Of a DNA stretch of 64,000 nt, positions 15,622-23,790 are shown piece by piece. This DNA is from an uncultured Prevotella sp. (lineage in GTDB: Bacteria > Bacteroidota > Bacteroidia > Bacteroidales > Bacteroidaceae): contig CAMKRS010000003.1 in the NCBI GenBank assembly GCA_946415245.1, positions 36,350 through 100,349 on the forward strand. The letters are read 5' to 3'. Within the stretch, counting starts at the first letter, position 1. Each line of letters starts with the position of its first letter. The notes under the pieces are model-generated. The model was not told the DNA's origin and did not search any database. It saw only the letters and a list, made by a program, of their open reading frames with translations. The translations under genes were made by a program, and so were the position numbers.

Positions 15622-18600
15622 ATGAAGAAACTATTATTCTCATTCATTTTGATGCTCACGCCAATGCTGGCAAGTGCCAATGACGGCGATACGTTTAGTG
15701 AAGAGACAGTAGAAGGTGTTCTTTTAAATTATACCATTATCAGTGAGTCAGAGAAAACCTGCATGGTCGGATACAAACAATACCCGGAAGTTCCTACCGC
15801 TCGAGACCGTAGAGGGCCTGAAAAAGATATGTCTAAAGCGTCAGGAGACATCACGATACCTGAAGAGGCAAAAGGGTACAGAGTTGTCCGGATAGAAACT
15901 TCTGCTTTCGAACAGGCTGCCATCACCAGCGTTTTCATTCCGAATAGTGTCAAGACCATTGGCTCTTATGCCTTTCAGAGGTGCGTTGACTTGAAATCCG
16001 TCAGGTTATCTGAGCAATTGACAAGAATAGAAGGATTTTTATTCTATGGTTGTAAAAGCCTTACCAGCATCGACATACCCGAAGGAGTGACCTCTATTGG
16101 CGACTATGCATTTGCAGGTTGTGAACAACTGAAGGAAATCAACATTCCATCAGGTGTGGAGCAATTTGGTAAGTGTGTGTTTTGGAATACTGGTTTCACA
16201 TCTTTGCCTAAACTGCCTGAAAGTCTCACAGTCATTCCTAAAAGCATGTTTTACGAATGTACTCAGTTAACATCCATCGAGATTCCGAAGAATATCACAA
16301 TGATTGATGAATGCGCATTTGGCAGATGTCCCATCTCGGAAATAGAAATCCCAGCCAGTGTGACCCATATCGGTGTGGCTGCGTTTGCCAATTGTAAAAA
16401 CATTACCGATTTGACCATTCCCGACAATGTGACGGAAATCGGTTTTAACGCTTTCAATGGCTGCTCCAATCTGAAGACAGTTAAATTGTCCGCCAATATC
16501 ACCATTCTCAATCAAGGCATTTTCACAGAATGTTCCAGTTTGGAATCTATCATCATTCCCAATGGAGTGAAGAGCATTGGCAAATTCGCTTTTATGTATT
16601 GTTCTTCACTTAGTTCCATCAATCTTCCTGAAACGCTGGAAGAAATAGGTGAACAAGCGTTCTTTGGCTGCTCATCGCTTAAGCAACTTTTTATACCCAA
16701 AAACTTTGTAAGATTTAAAAAGGATGAGAATAATACTTATTGGTCGTTTATTTATGGTTGCACCAGTCTGACATCTGTTGTTGTTGACGAAGACAACCCT
16801 GTGTTTGATTCCAGAGACAATTGCAACGCTATTATTGAGACAGCCAGCAATACATTGGTTGCTGGTTGTATCACCACCAAGATTCCAGAAGGCATAACTG
16901 CCATTGGATCCTGGGCATTTGGTGGCTTTAAGGATCTTACTTCCATCACTTTACCCAATAGTCTGAATCGCATTGAACAGTCGGCATTCAATGGGTCCGG
17001 ACTTCGAGAGATAACAATTCCAGGAAATGTAACCTACATTGGGGCTTATACATTCTCAAGTTGCAATAGCCTAAAAGAGTTTTATTGCTGTGCAGAGAAA
17101 GTACCAGAAGCAGAAAGCTCAGCCTTTGGTAACACCAATCTCAAAGAAGTCACGCTTCATGTGCCAGCTGCATCTGTCAGCGCATACCAAGCCACAGAGC
17201 CTTGGAGTAATTTTAAAGAAATCATAAAACTACCGAACAATCCCGACACCCAAGAGTACTTCCCCGAAGGAACCAAATGGACGGAGATAAGGTTGGACAC
17301 GCTGAAGTACGACAGCTGGTATTCGAAGGTTGGCGATGAGTGGGTACCGAACTTTGAGACAATAGAGTACTATGTGAAGGGAGAATATGTGAAAAAGGAA
17401 TGGGATGATTTCAATACATTTAAAAAAGTATATACCAACGGCTCTGAATGGAAAGACTCTCTCACGCTTATGATACAAGAAGCGCATGATAGCGTTTGGG
17501 TTTCAGTGTTAGTTCACGACTATGATGGAAAATCTTATGTGCTATGGCCAGGAGAGGCATACCAGTTTGATTGGAGCATAGGAAAAGGACTTTATTATGA
17601 GAATATTCTTATGCAAAATACGACAAGCATTTCGCCTCATCAGCACAACTATGGCATAGTGGATGAAATAAAGGAAGGAGACTTCGGGGGTGTGAAACCA
17701 CTGAAGTACGTGGATTTGAATGGCAACCGTATTATTCAAGGAATAGGCATAACTGAATGGAATGACGGAGAATGTCTGTTTGGGCCACCAGACCCTTATT
17801 CTGCTTTAGCACAATATGAAAGTTATCATTGGGAGTCATATCCTGAGCGTCACTACCGCTCCATGCTTGTTCATTTTGAGCGTAACGGAGAGGTGCTTTA
17901 TGACGTCTGGCCAGAAAAAGGTGTAACCTACCGTCCGTTTGTCGAAGATGGTAAGGTGTGGAAATGTGGAAGCACTGCTGGTATTTCGGATGGTATTGTG
18001 AAAATGGTTGAATACTATTACTTCGATGGCGATACGATTATCGACGGAAAGACCTGCAAGCAGATGATGTGTCAACGATATGTCAGTCCAAATCATCCGG
18101 ATTATGCTGCTATGTCACAAACATCCTCCTTAAGATATATTGGAGCATGGTGCGAAAAGGATAAGAAAGTGTACATTTATAACGCGATAAACCAACTTAA
18201 GATGACGTATGACTTTTCCCTCGAAGCCAATGATACCCTGTTTATTGATAATCAGCCCTACGTGATAGGGCCAAAGCAGACCGGAGGATTAGAAGGCTTT
18301 AAGGGCGTTTATAGAGACATTCTGTGGTGTTTTGGTGGAGATCCATATTACAATTACAATACCACTTGGTTGGAGGGTGTTGGAGGTATTGACGGTCCGA
18401 CCGTAAATGTCTATTATGGGGAAGAAGGTCATGGACTGTTCCTGATGTCATGTACCGTTGGAGATGAAGTTATCTACCTCAACGACAGATATGAGGATGG
18501 GGCTACACCTGAAAGCATGGGAGCCCGAAAGAACCGCTTCGACTTCACTCATACGATCAAGACAAAGCCCAAAGCACGGAAGAGAAGTGAGGAGGAACCG

Positions 18601-18966
18601 TTATTATATGGCGAATACAACGACCTGAAGTTGGGCATTAATTTGAACCCGCTCGACGATGCTTATCAGGTGCGCATAACTGACGAATCCGGCAAGGTCG
18701 TCTACGAGAAAACCGTCAACGCTGGCAACATCGTTGGCCTCGACATCGACATCTCTACCTACGAAAAAGGCCGTTATACCGTCACCGTAGAGAATAGCGA
18801 TGAGTTGTTCACAGGCGAATTCAATGCCCAGGCCACAGGAATTGAAGCTATAATAAATAATAAGGTGGAAACCATACCATTTATCTACAACCTTCAGGGT
18901 CAGCGTCTCAGTTCCTTGCAGAAGGGATTGAATATCGTAAATGGACAGAAGATTCTTGTAAAATGA
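15622..18966 (+). CDS. BspA-type leucine-rich-repeat surface protein
   Basis: A 1114-residue secreted protein. A signal peptide (MKKLLFSFILMLTPMLASA) is followed by about 15 BspA-type LRRs of roughly 23 residues (about residues 75-530), with the recurring pattern LTSIDIPEGVTSIGDYAFAGC. A second, non-repeat region (about 545-1050) contains YYYFDGDTIIDGKTCKQM-like segments common in Bacteroidetes secreted proteins. The end, YNLQGQRLSSLQKGLNIVNG..K, is a short sorting-like C-terminus shared with other proteins in this window. BspA proteins bind host proteins or other bacteria, so a role in adhesion is likely. It has its own promoter, and no operon partner is seen. Confidence 0.85.
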   Translation: MKKLLFSFILMLTPMLASANDGDTFSEETVEGVLLNYTIISESEKTCMVGYKQYPEVPTARDRRGPEKDMSKASGDITIPEEAKGYRVVRIETSAFEQAAITSVFIPNSVKTIGSYAFQRCVDLKSVRLSEQLTRIEGFLFYGCKSLTSIDIPEGVTSIGDYAFAGCEQLKEINIPSGVEQFGKCVFWNTGFTSLPKLPESLTVIPKSMFYECTQLTSIEIPKNITMIDECAFGRCPISEIEIPASVTHIGVAAFANCKNITDLTIPDNVTEIGFNAFNGCSNLKTVKLSANITILNQGIFTECSSLESIIIPNGVKSIGKFAFMYCSSLSSINLPETLEEIGEQAFFGCSSLKQLFIPKNFVRFKKDENNTYWSFIYGCTSLTSVVVDEDNPVFDSRDNCNAIIETASNTLVAGCITTKIPEGITAIGSWAFGGFKDLTSITLPNSLNRIEQSAFNGSGLREITIPGNVTYIGAYTFSSCNSLKEFYCCAEKVPEAESSAFGNTNLKEVTLHVPAASVSAYQATEPWSNFKEIIKLPNNPDTQEYFPEGTKWTEIRLDTLKYDSWYSKVGDEWVPNFETIEYYVKGEYVKKEWDDFNTFKKVYTNGSEWKDSLTLMIQEAHDSVWVSVLVHDYDGKSYVLWPGEAYQFDWSIGKGLYYENILMQNTTSISPHQHNYGIVDEIKEGDFGGVKPLKYVDLNGNRIIQGIGITEWNDGECLFGPPDPYSALAQYESYHWESYPERHYRSMLVHFERNGEVLYDVWPEKGVTYRPFVEDGKVWKCGSTAGISDGIVKMVEYYYFDGDTIIDGKTCKQMMCQRYVSPNHPDYAAMSQTSSLRYIGAWCEKDKKVYIYNAINQLKMTYDFSLEANDTLFIDNQPYVIGPKQTGGLEGFKGVYRDILWCFGGDPYYNYNTTWLEGVGGIDGPTVNVYYGEEGHGLFLMSCTVGDEVIYLNDRYEDGATPESMGARKNRFDFTHTIKTKPKARKRSEEEPLLYGEYNDLKLGINLNPLDDAYQVRITDESGKVVYEKTVNAGNIVGLDIDISTYEKGRYTVTVENSDELFTGEFNAQATGIEAIINNKVETIPFIYNLQGQRLSSLQKGLNIVNGQKILVK

Positions 18967-18978
18967 AGAATAAAAGTC

Positions 18979-19050
18979 GTATCTTTGCACAAAATTTGTT
19001 AAAAACAGCACCCTCTCGTGCAAGATTTGCGATGCTCGGGTGTTATAGGG
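18979..19050 (+). promoter_or_regulatory. Shared promoter-leader element, copy 1 (orphan)
   Basis: A TATCTTTG -7 box is followed by CACAAAATTTGTTAAAAACAG and then GCACCCTCTCGTGC, a GCAC/GTGC hairpin, and GGGTGTTATA. CACCC can alternatively pair with GGGTG. It is closely similar to copies at 19111, 21409 and 22134. No gene follows directly; a strongly folded segment and then copy 2 come next. Confidence 0.75.
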
Positions 19051-19105
19051 TAGTCGTAGGGACAGGCGTATGAGCCATACCCAATTACCAGTCCCCACGA
19101 CTACC
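19049..19105 (+). ncRNA. Candidate structured RNA behind leader copy 1
   Basis: The arms 19049-19063 and 19091-19105 pair at 14 of 15 positions (GGTAGTCGT.GGGAC). Inside is a second hairpin, GTATG-agc-CATAC (19068-19080). The segment lies about 60 bases after a good -7 box and has no long ORF, so a small RNA of about 120 nt starting near 18990 is plausible. No T-run follows directly, so a plain terminator is less likely. Confidence 0.45.
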
Positions 19106-19110
19106 ATGTT

Positions 19111-19190
19111 GTATCTTTGCACAAAGTTTGTTAAAAACAGCACCCTTGCGTGCAAGATTTCCGATGTTTGGGTGTTATATAAGAAAAGAA
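19111..19190 (+). promoter_or_regulatory. Shared promoter-leader element, copy 2
   Basis: TATCTTTG box (19112-19119), GCACCCTTGCGTGC hairpin and GGGTGTTATATAAGAAAAG, ending 20 bases before the ATG at 19210. It is the promoter and 5' leader of that gene. Confidence 0.75.
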
Positions 19191-19209
19191 TGGTATCAAA
19201 ATAAGGTAT

Positions 19210-19611
19210 ATGAAAAAAGTATTTATGTTTATCAGTATTGCTGCAATGACCACATTGTTTAGTTCATGTGCAACACTCTTCGCAGGTGGCGATCCTTCGA
19301 TCACCATTGATGGTACAACCAAGGAACCAGTAACCATTGTCACAGAAAAGCAGACCTATCCAAATGTACAATTACCTTGTGTAGTTCAAGTAAAACGTCA
19401 TCACCTTGATGGTCAGCGCATTCAGGTTCAGTCTGAGAACTACATTTATCGCGATATTGTCCTTGAGAAATCTATGAATGAGTGGACATTGGCTAACATC
19501 TTGATAGGTGGCATCATTGGCTGGGGTATTGATCTGGGAACAAATTGTGTAAGCAAGCCATCTCAGAAGCATTACTACATTCAGGAAGAAGGCCCCAAGA
19601 ATAAAGAATAG
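19210..19611 (+). CDS. Small lipoprotein of unknown function
   Basis: A 133-residue protein with signal peptide and lipobox MKKVFMFISIAAMTTLFSSC, followed by ATLFAGGDPSITIDG. The mature part contains a beta-rich segment and a glycine-rich hydrophobic stretch near residues 100-110 (LIGGIIGWGIDLGTN). The GWGIDL.TN pattern is frequent in small Bacteroidetes lipoproteins with no assigned function. Its 5' end has a truncated duplicate next to vapE (7771-7834). It is expressed from leader copy 2 and followed, 6 bases later, by an outer-membrane-like gene, probably in one operon. Confidence 0.75.
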   Translation: MKKVFMFISIAAMTTLFSSCATLFAGGDPSITIDGTTKEPVTIVTEKQTYPNVQLPCVVQVKRHHLDGQRIQVQSENYIYRDIVLEKSMNEWTLANILIGGIIGWGIDLGTNCVSKPSQKHYYIQEEGPKNKE

Positions 19612-19617
19612 GCTTGT

Positions 19618-20310
19618 ATGATAAAAAGTCTCACATTGCTGCTGACAATCTTTTTCTCTACAGGATTGTCGGCACAAGAGATTAATAAGAAATTTCATCA
19701 CCACGAGTTCAGTGGAAGTGTATCTGTAGGCGCCAATCCTGCAGACAAGACTGTTCGTGATATCAGATCACAGTATTGCGACAGATACCATCTGACGAAT
19801 CAAGGAGAGTGCTTTGATATACTGGGTGAAGGCTTTGCGATGCTAAACTTTGAATATCATTATCGGTTTAATCAGACCTATGCCTTGGGCTTTATATTCG
19901 GTTGGGGAACTTCGAGTGAATCTTATGTTGGTGATGATAATGAATTGGGTAACAATCTGATTCAGTGGGGTTATGGTGACGAGAAGAGTCGAATCTTCTA
20001 TGTTGCTCCTTCTTTCCGTTGTTCATGGTGTCACTTGAATAAAATAAGTCTATATTCACGGATAGCATTGGGAGCTATGAGACAACATATGATTTTCAAT
20101 TACAGTGAAGTTATCCTTGATTTGGGAAAGCCCACTCAATGGGAAGATAACTATTTACCAGAATTATCTTATGATAAAGTGAAATGGAAGCCCACATATC
20201 ATGTTACATTCGTTGGCTTTGATTTTGGCACAGAACCTGTCAATTTGTATATGGAACTCGGATATGGTTGTCAGGATGTCTTTGCTGTAGGAATCAGATA
20301 TGCATTGTAA
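19618..20310 (+). CDS. Predicted outer-membrane beta-barrel protein
   Basis: A 230-residue protein with signal peptide MIKSLTLLLTIFFSTGLSAQ. The rest alternates aromatic and small residues (MLNFEYHYRFNQTYALGFIFGWG, in part) and ends with MELGYGCQDVFAVGIRYAL, a terminal strand of the outer-membrane beta-barrel type. I cannot name a family. It follows a small lipoprotein gene by 6 bases, so a lipoprotein-barrel pair at the cell envelope is likely. A GC-rich hairpin at 20380-20416 may end the transcript. Confidence 0.65.
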   Translation: MIKSLTLLLTIFFSTGLSAQEINKKFHHHEFSGSVSVGANPADKTVRDIRSQYCDRYHLTNQGECFDILGEGFAMLNFEYHYRFNQTYALGFIFGWGTSSESYVGDDNELGNNLIQWGYGDEKSRIFYVAPSFRCSWCHLNKISLYSRIALGAMRQHMIFNYSEVILDLGKPTQWEDNYLPELSYDKVKWKPTYHVTFVGFDFGTEPVNLYMELGYGCQDVFAVGIRYAL

Positions 20311-20379
20311 AATTACTCAGTAGGGTCGGTTCCCATTGTGTAAAAACACTGTTTTGTTAATTATATCATGATCTGTAAG

Positions 20380-20416
20380 GCCCGAAGGGATGCAAATGTT
20401 TCTGCACCCTTTGGGC
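20380..20416 (+). terminator. Possible terminator hairpin
   Basis: GCCCGAAGGGATGCA pairs with TGCACCCTTTGGGC, with one bulge, around a short loop. It is followed by GTTTGGATTTTC. The T-run is weak, so termination is uncertain. Confidence 0.5.
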
Positions 20417-20493
20417 TGTTTGGATTTTCAGAAATATAAGAATGTGGCAAATAAATGTAAGGGGAAAGAATTAAAACTAATGATCTTTTTAGA

Positions 20494-20541
20494 AAAATCG
20501 ATTCGATTTTTTGCGAATTTCGATTCTTTTTATTATCTTTG
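20494..20541 (+). promoter_or_regulatory. Operator-like palindromes and -7 box of the toxin-antitoxin operon
   Basis: AAAATCGATTCGATTTT (20494-20510) and CGAATTTCG (20514-20522) are adjacent palindromes, followed by the TATCTTTG box at 20534-20541. This is the arrangement expected for autorepression by a HigA-type antitoxin. Confidence 0.6.
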
Positions 20542-20561
20542 CAGCCGAAAAAGTATAAAGT

Positions 20562-20879
20562 ATGATAGTTACTTTTAATGAAGTATATCTGGAGAACCTC
20601 TATAAAAAGGGGGAGACTGGCTTGAAGAAGTTCAGGTTTCAGCCCCAAGTCGTCAGAGGATATCAGAAGGCTGTCAAGTACTTGATTCAAGCTTGATGCA
20701 AAGAAGACTTGTTTCCATTTAAATCACTTCATTTCGAAGCTCTTCATGGCGATAAGGAAGGACGGTTTTCGGTTAAGGCGAATGATCAATATCGAGTAGA
20801 GTTTACTTTGGAAGAGTCAGATGACGAACCTGTGGTGACTATCTGCAACATTATGGAATTGTCAAATCATTATAAATAA
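20562..20879 (+). pseudogene. higB: HigB-type toxin, interrupted by an in-frame TGA
   Basis: The frame from ATG 20562 encodes MIVTFNEVYLENLYKKG and continues to LIQA, then meets TGA at 20694-20696 (codon 45). It resumes in the same frame with CKEDLFPFKSLHFEALHGDK and ends in TICNIMELSNHYK. Both halves match HigB/RelE-like toxins, which cleave mRNA on the ribosome. A CGA-to-TGA change would explain the stop. No frameshift is present and the downstream part is not decayed, so the mutation is recent or is a sequencing error. The antitoxin gene follows 8 bases later and is intact. Read-through would restore a full-length toxin of about 105 residues. Confidence 0.85.
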
Positions 20880-20887
20880 ATACGGTT

Positions 20888-21232
20888 ATGGCTAAAATAC
20901 AAAACATCTCAGAAAACAGAATAGCAAACAATATGACTTCATCAGAATTGATACATCCAGGAGAAATGATCAAAGATGAAATTATGGCACGAGGACTGAC
21001 TCAAAAAGAGTTGGCCCAGCAGATGGGTGTGTCCTATACCGTATTCAATGAGATACTAAACGGTAAACGTCCTGTTACTACAGAATATGCCTTGTTGTTG
21101 GAAGCTGCTCTTGGAACGAGTGCTAATATCTGGCTTGGTTTACAAGCAGACTATAATATGCAGAAAATAAAGCAGGACAAGTCGTTTATGAAGAAGCTGG
21201 AGAAGATTCGCAAAATAGCTGCAATTTTCTAA
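20888..21232 (+). CDS. higA: HigA-type antitoxin (XRE-family regulator)
   Basis: A 114-residue protein with a helix-turn-helix of the XRE type (LTQKELAQQMGVSYTVFNEILNG, in part, about residues 38-62) preceded by the HPGEMIKDEI motif typical of HigA. It neutralises the HigB toxin and represses the operon through the palindromes at 20494-20522. An alternative start is the ATG at 20933 (MTSSELIHPGEM). Since the upstream toxin gene carries a stop codon, this antitoxin may now act only as a regulator. Confidence 0.93.
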   Translation: MAKIQNISENRIANNMTSSELIHPGEMIKDEIMARGLTQKELAQQMGVSYTVFNEILNGKRPVTTEYALLLEAALGTSANIWLGLQADYNMQKIKQDKSFMKKLEKIRKIAAIF

Positions 21233-21371
21233 TGAGAGTCTAGTGCAATAAATATCTCGTAAGAATCCCAACGTATCATTTTTAAAATAGGGATATTAAG
21301 AGCCAATAGCTTGTGTTACAGGTGATTAGTTCGTCATTTTGTGTCGAAAACCGAGAAAAACAGCAAAAAAT

Positions 21372-21392
21372 GAAACGCCCCTTTTGATACAA
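21372..21392 (+). repeat. Copy B of the 21-bp dispersed element
   Basis: GAAACGCCCC followed by TTTTGATACAA, matching 20 of 21 bases of the element at the vapE 3' end (7843-7863). It lies 17 bases before leader copy 3. Confidence 0.65.
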
Positions 21393-21408
21393 CCTATTGA
21401 AAAATGTT

Positions 21409-21487
21409 GTACCTTTGCACAAAGTTTGTTAAAAATAGCACCCTCTCGTGCAAGATTTGCGATATTTGGGTGTTATATAAGAAAGGA
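21409..21487 (+). promoter_or_regulatory. Shared promoter-leader element, copy 3
   Basis: TACCTTTG box (21410-21417), the GCACCCTCTCGTGC hairpin, GCAAGATTTGC and GGGTGTTATATAAGAAAGG. It is the promoter and leader of the beta-barrel gene at 21507. Confidence 0.75.
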
Positions 21488-21506
21488 TTAATATAAACAA
21501 AGGAAT

Positions 21507-22121
21507 ATGAAGAAGATCGTTTTAGCAGTAACAGCAATGTTACTTAGTGTGTGTGCAAATGCTCAGAATGCCGTTAGCAATTGGAGCCTCCAACCAAAAG
21601 TTGGTATAAATCTGGCGACAATGACGAATGACGATGATGCAAAGATGCGTGTAACACTCGCACTTGGAGCAGAACTTGAGTATCACGCAACGCCCTTGCT
21701 CTCTATTTCTGCTGGGGCTATCTATTCTCAGCAGGGAGCCAAAGGAGATACTAATGGAATTAAGGAAACCATCAAGATGGATTATATAAATGTGCCGATA
21801 TTGGCCAATTTCCATGTGGCAGAAGGTCTTGCCTTCAAGGTTGGTATACAACCCGGATTTCTGATAAACGACAAGGTTGAGGTCTCAGCAAATGGTGTTA
21901 CTGCTGAGGTTGGGCTAAAAGAAGCCCTTCAGGAATCAGGAGTCAACGCAGATATACCCTCCTTGGATTTCGCCATTCCGCTTGGCGTTTCCTATGAATT
22001 TAATCGTGTCGTACTGGATGCACGTTATAACTTCAGCCTAACGGAGGCGCTGTCTATCATGGGAGAATCAACCAAGCACAGCGTGTTCCAGATAACTCTC
22101 GGATATAAGATTGGCTTATAA
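21507..22121 (+). CDS. Porin-like outer-membrane beta-barrel protein
   Basis: A 204-residue protein with signal peptide MKKIVLAVTAMLLSVCANAQ. The mature part follows the OMP_b-brl_2 pattern: WSLQPKVGINLA, then LGAELEYHATPLLSISAGAIYSQQG split over strands, MDYINVPILANFHV and a final FQITLGYKIGL strand. It is likely an eight-stranded barrel in the outer membrane; the ligand is unknown. Expression starts from leader copy 3, and leader copy 4 begins 12 bases after its stop, so it is probably a single-gene unit. Confidence 0.82.
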   Translation: MKKIVLAVTAMLLSVCANAQNAVSNWSLQPKVGINLATMTNDDDAKMRVTLALGAELEYHATPLLSISAGAIYSQQGAKGDTNGIKETIKMDYINVPILANFHVAEGLAFKVGIQPGFLINDKVEVSANGVTAEVGLKEALQESGVNADIPSLDFAIPLGVSYEFNRVVLDARYNFSLTEALSIMGESTKHSVFQITLGYKIGL

Positions 22122-22133
22122 TCGTTTCATGGG

Positions 22134-22210
22134 CTACCTTTGCACAAAGAATGTTAAAAACAGCACTATTGCGTGTAAGATTTTTGATGTTTGCGGGTTA
22201 TATGGGTGAA
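22134..22210 (+). promoter_or_regulatory. Shared promoter-leader element, copy 4 (diverged)
   Basis: TACCTTTG box (22135-22142), then the same leader with more changes. GCAC..GTGT keeps the small hairpin through a G-U pair, but the CACCC/GGGTG pairing is lost. It precedes the radical SAM-associated lipoprotein gene. The ORF-track start at 22151 lies within this leader and is rejected as the gene start. Confidence 0.65.
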
Positions 22211-22231
22211 GACCAATTAAAAATAGAGAAG

Positions 22232-22711
22232 ATGAAAGTAAGATTTAATCGTTGGTACAACGCCGTTTTGACAGCATTACTGTCGATATTAGGGTTTGGA
22301 TGCTCTTCTGAAGAGCCTATGGATATGTATGGTCCACCTGTAGAGTATGGTACGCCTCAGGCTGATTTTATTCTGAAGGGTACTGTCACAGATGAGATTG
22401 GTACACCCGTTCAAGGCCTCAAGACCTCTTTGAAGGAAGTCTATGGGCATAAAACTGGCTATTGTGTAGACTCGATACAGACAAACGAATCTGGCAATTA
22501 TCAGTTGAAACTCGGAAAAGAGTCTAATTTCTTTAAAGAAAATGTAAAACTGATTGTCGAAGACATCGATGGCGAGGCCAATGGCGGTGAATTCCTCAGC
22601 GACACTCTTGATATTGACTACAGCAAGGCAGTAAAGGTTGGTGAAGGAGACCAGAGATGGTATGAAGGCACATTCGAAGTGGTCACCGATATCAAACTGA
22701 AAAAGAAATGA
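22232..22711 (+). CDS. Radical SAM-associated putative lipoprotein
   Basis: A 159-residue protein starting MKVRFNRWYNAVLTALLSILGFGC, a signal with a lipobox. Directly after comes MDMYGPPVEYGTPQADFILKG, then an Ig/carboxypeptidase-regulatory-like fold (GTVTDEIGTPVQGLKTSL). This layout matches the lipoprotein partner of the Bacteroidetes rSAM/lipoprotein system (the TIGR04134-type family, from memory). Its stop overlaps the radical SAM start by 4 bases (ATGA), so the two are coupled. The lipoprotein is presumably the substrate, or escorts the substrate, of the enzyme. The YGPP/YGTP segment right after the lipid-modified Cys is a candidate modification site, as inference. Confidence 0.82.
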   Translation: MKVRFNRWYNAVLTALLSILGFGCSSEEPMDMYGPPVEYGTPQADFILKGTVTDEIGTPVQGLKTSLKEVYGHKTGYCVDSIQTNESGNYQLKLGKESNFFKENVKLIVEDIDGEANGGEFLSDTLDIDYSKAVKVGEGDQRWYEGTFEVVTDIKLKKK

Positions 22712-23787
22712 AGCCTACCCCGCTGACTCTCAAGAAGAAACTTGCCCTCGAACTCTGGCGACAGAAGGAGAATCTTATCCGTGAGGAGCATCCCCTGAGG
22801 CAGTTGTTCTGGGAATGCACCTTGCGCTGCGACCTGAAATGTCGTCATTGTGGCAGCGACTGTAAGATGAAGGCAGAGAGCAGCGATATGCCTAAGGAAG
22901 ACTTCCTGCATGTGCTCGACAGCATTGCTGCGAAGACCGATCCCCACAAGGTGTTTGTCATTATCTCAGGAGGCGAGCCCCTGATGCGACGCGACATAGA
23001 GGAATGTGGACGAGCCATCTACGAAAAGGGCTTTCCCTGGGGTATGGTAACCAATGGGCTGCATCTTACTCCCCAACGTTGGCAGGAACTCTTAAAGGCA
23101 AGTATCCACTCGATGACTATCAGTCTCGACGGTCTGGAAGAAGACCATAATTGGATGCGAGGCAACGATCAGAGTTTCCAGATGGTGAGTCAGGCTATCG
23201 ACATGTTGGTAGCAACTGAGGGTTTTCTTTTCGACATTGTCACCTGCGTGAATCGTCGTAACTATCCGAAACTCGATGAAATCAAGGAATTCCTGATTTC
23301 GAAAGGTGTGAAGCGCTGGCGACTTTTTACTGTTTTCCCCGTAGGTCGTGCTGCCCTCGATCCTGATATGCGACTGACCAATGAGGAATTCCGCGGGGTC
23401 TTCGATTATATTAAGAAGGTACGTGAGGAGGATCGCATCCGGGCTGATTATGGTTGTGAGGGTTTCCTTGGCAATTACGAAGGTGAGGTTCGTAGCCGTC
23501 TTTTCGCTTGTCAGGCGGGAGTGACGGTTGGTTCTGTGATGGCGGATGGCTCTATCGCTGCCTGTGCCAGCATCCGGGCCGACTATCATCAGGGCAATAT
23601 CTATGAAGACGACTTTATGGAGGTTTGGGAGAACCGCTATGCGGCCTATCGTCAACGCGAATGGATGCGTACAGGCGAGTGTGCCAACTGCAAGTATTTC
23701 CGTTACTGTCAAGGCAACGGAATGCATCTGCGCGATGCTGATGGCAAACTATTGTTCTGCCATCTGCATCGGCTACAGGAAACTTAG
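22708..23787 (+). CDS. Radical SAM/SPASM enzyme of an rSAM/lipoprotein pair
   Basis: A 359-residue radical SAM enzyme. The 4Fe-4S/SAM site is CDLKCRHC (Cys41, Cys45, Cys48), and ISGGEPLMRRD is the SAM-contacting GGEP motif. The C-terminal SPASM-type cysteines (CASIRADYHQGN; CANCKYFRYCQGNG; FCHLH) should bind extra iron-sulfur clusters, as in peptide-modifying maturases. It matches the TIGR04133-type group that always accompanies a small lipoprotein, here translationally coupled upstream. The reaction is not known; by analogy it would alter a residue of the lipoprotein before export. Convergent with the next gene. Confidence 0.88.
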   Translation: MKPTPLTLKKKLALELWRQKENLIREEHPLRQLFWECTLRCDLKCRHCGSDCKMKAESSDMPKEDFLHVLDSIAAKTDPHKVFVIISGGEPLMRRDIEECGRAIYEKGFPWGMVTNGLHLTPQRWQELLKASIHSMTISLDGLEEDHNWMRGNDQSFQMVSQAIDMLVATEGFLFDIVTCVNRRNYPKLDEIKEFLISKGVKRWRLFTVFPVGRAALDPDMRLTNEEFRGVFDYIKKVREEDRIRADYGCEGFLGNYEGEVRSRLFACQAGVTVGSVMADGSIAACASIRADYHQGNIYEDDFMEVWENRYAAYRQREWMRTGECANCKYFRYCQGNGMHLRDADGKLLFCHLHRLQET

Positions 23788-23790
23788 CTT

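Noticed and set aside
15324-15680. Minus-strand 118-residue ORF upstream of the LRR gene
   Set aside because: It crosses an inverted repeat, the LRR promoter and the LRR start; composition is low-complexity and no family fits.
19070-19204. A 44-codon ORF running through leader copy 2
   Set aside because: It spans a repeated promoter-leader, has no ribosome-binding site, and matches no family.
20694-20696. TGA read as an amino acid (recoding) in higB
   Set aside because: TGA ends many intact genes here (for example at 4308 and 13874) and no selenocysteine-type element or gene is visible.
22151-22231. Longer N-terminus for the rSAM-associated lipoprotein, or a conserved LLKTAP leader peptide in all four leaders
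   Set aside because: The extension lies in the shared leader, would bury the signal peptide, and differences between copies are mostly non-synonymous.
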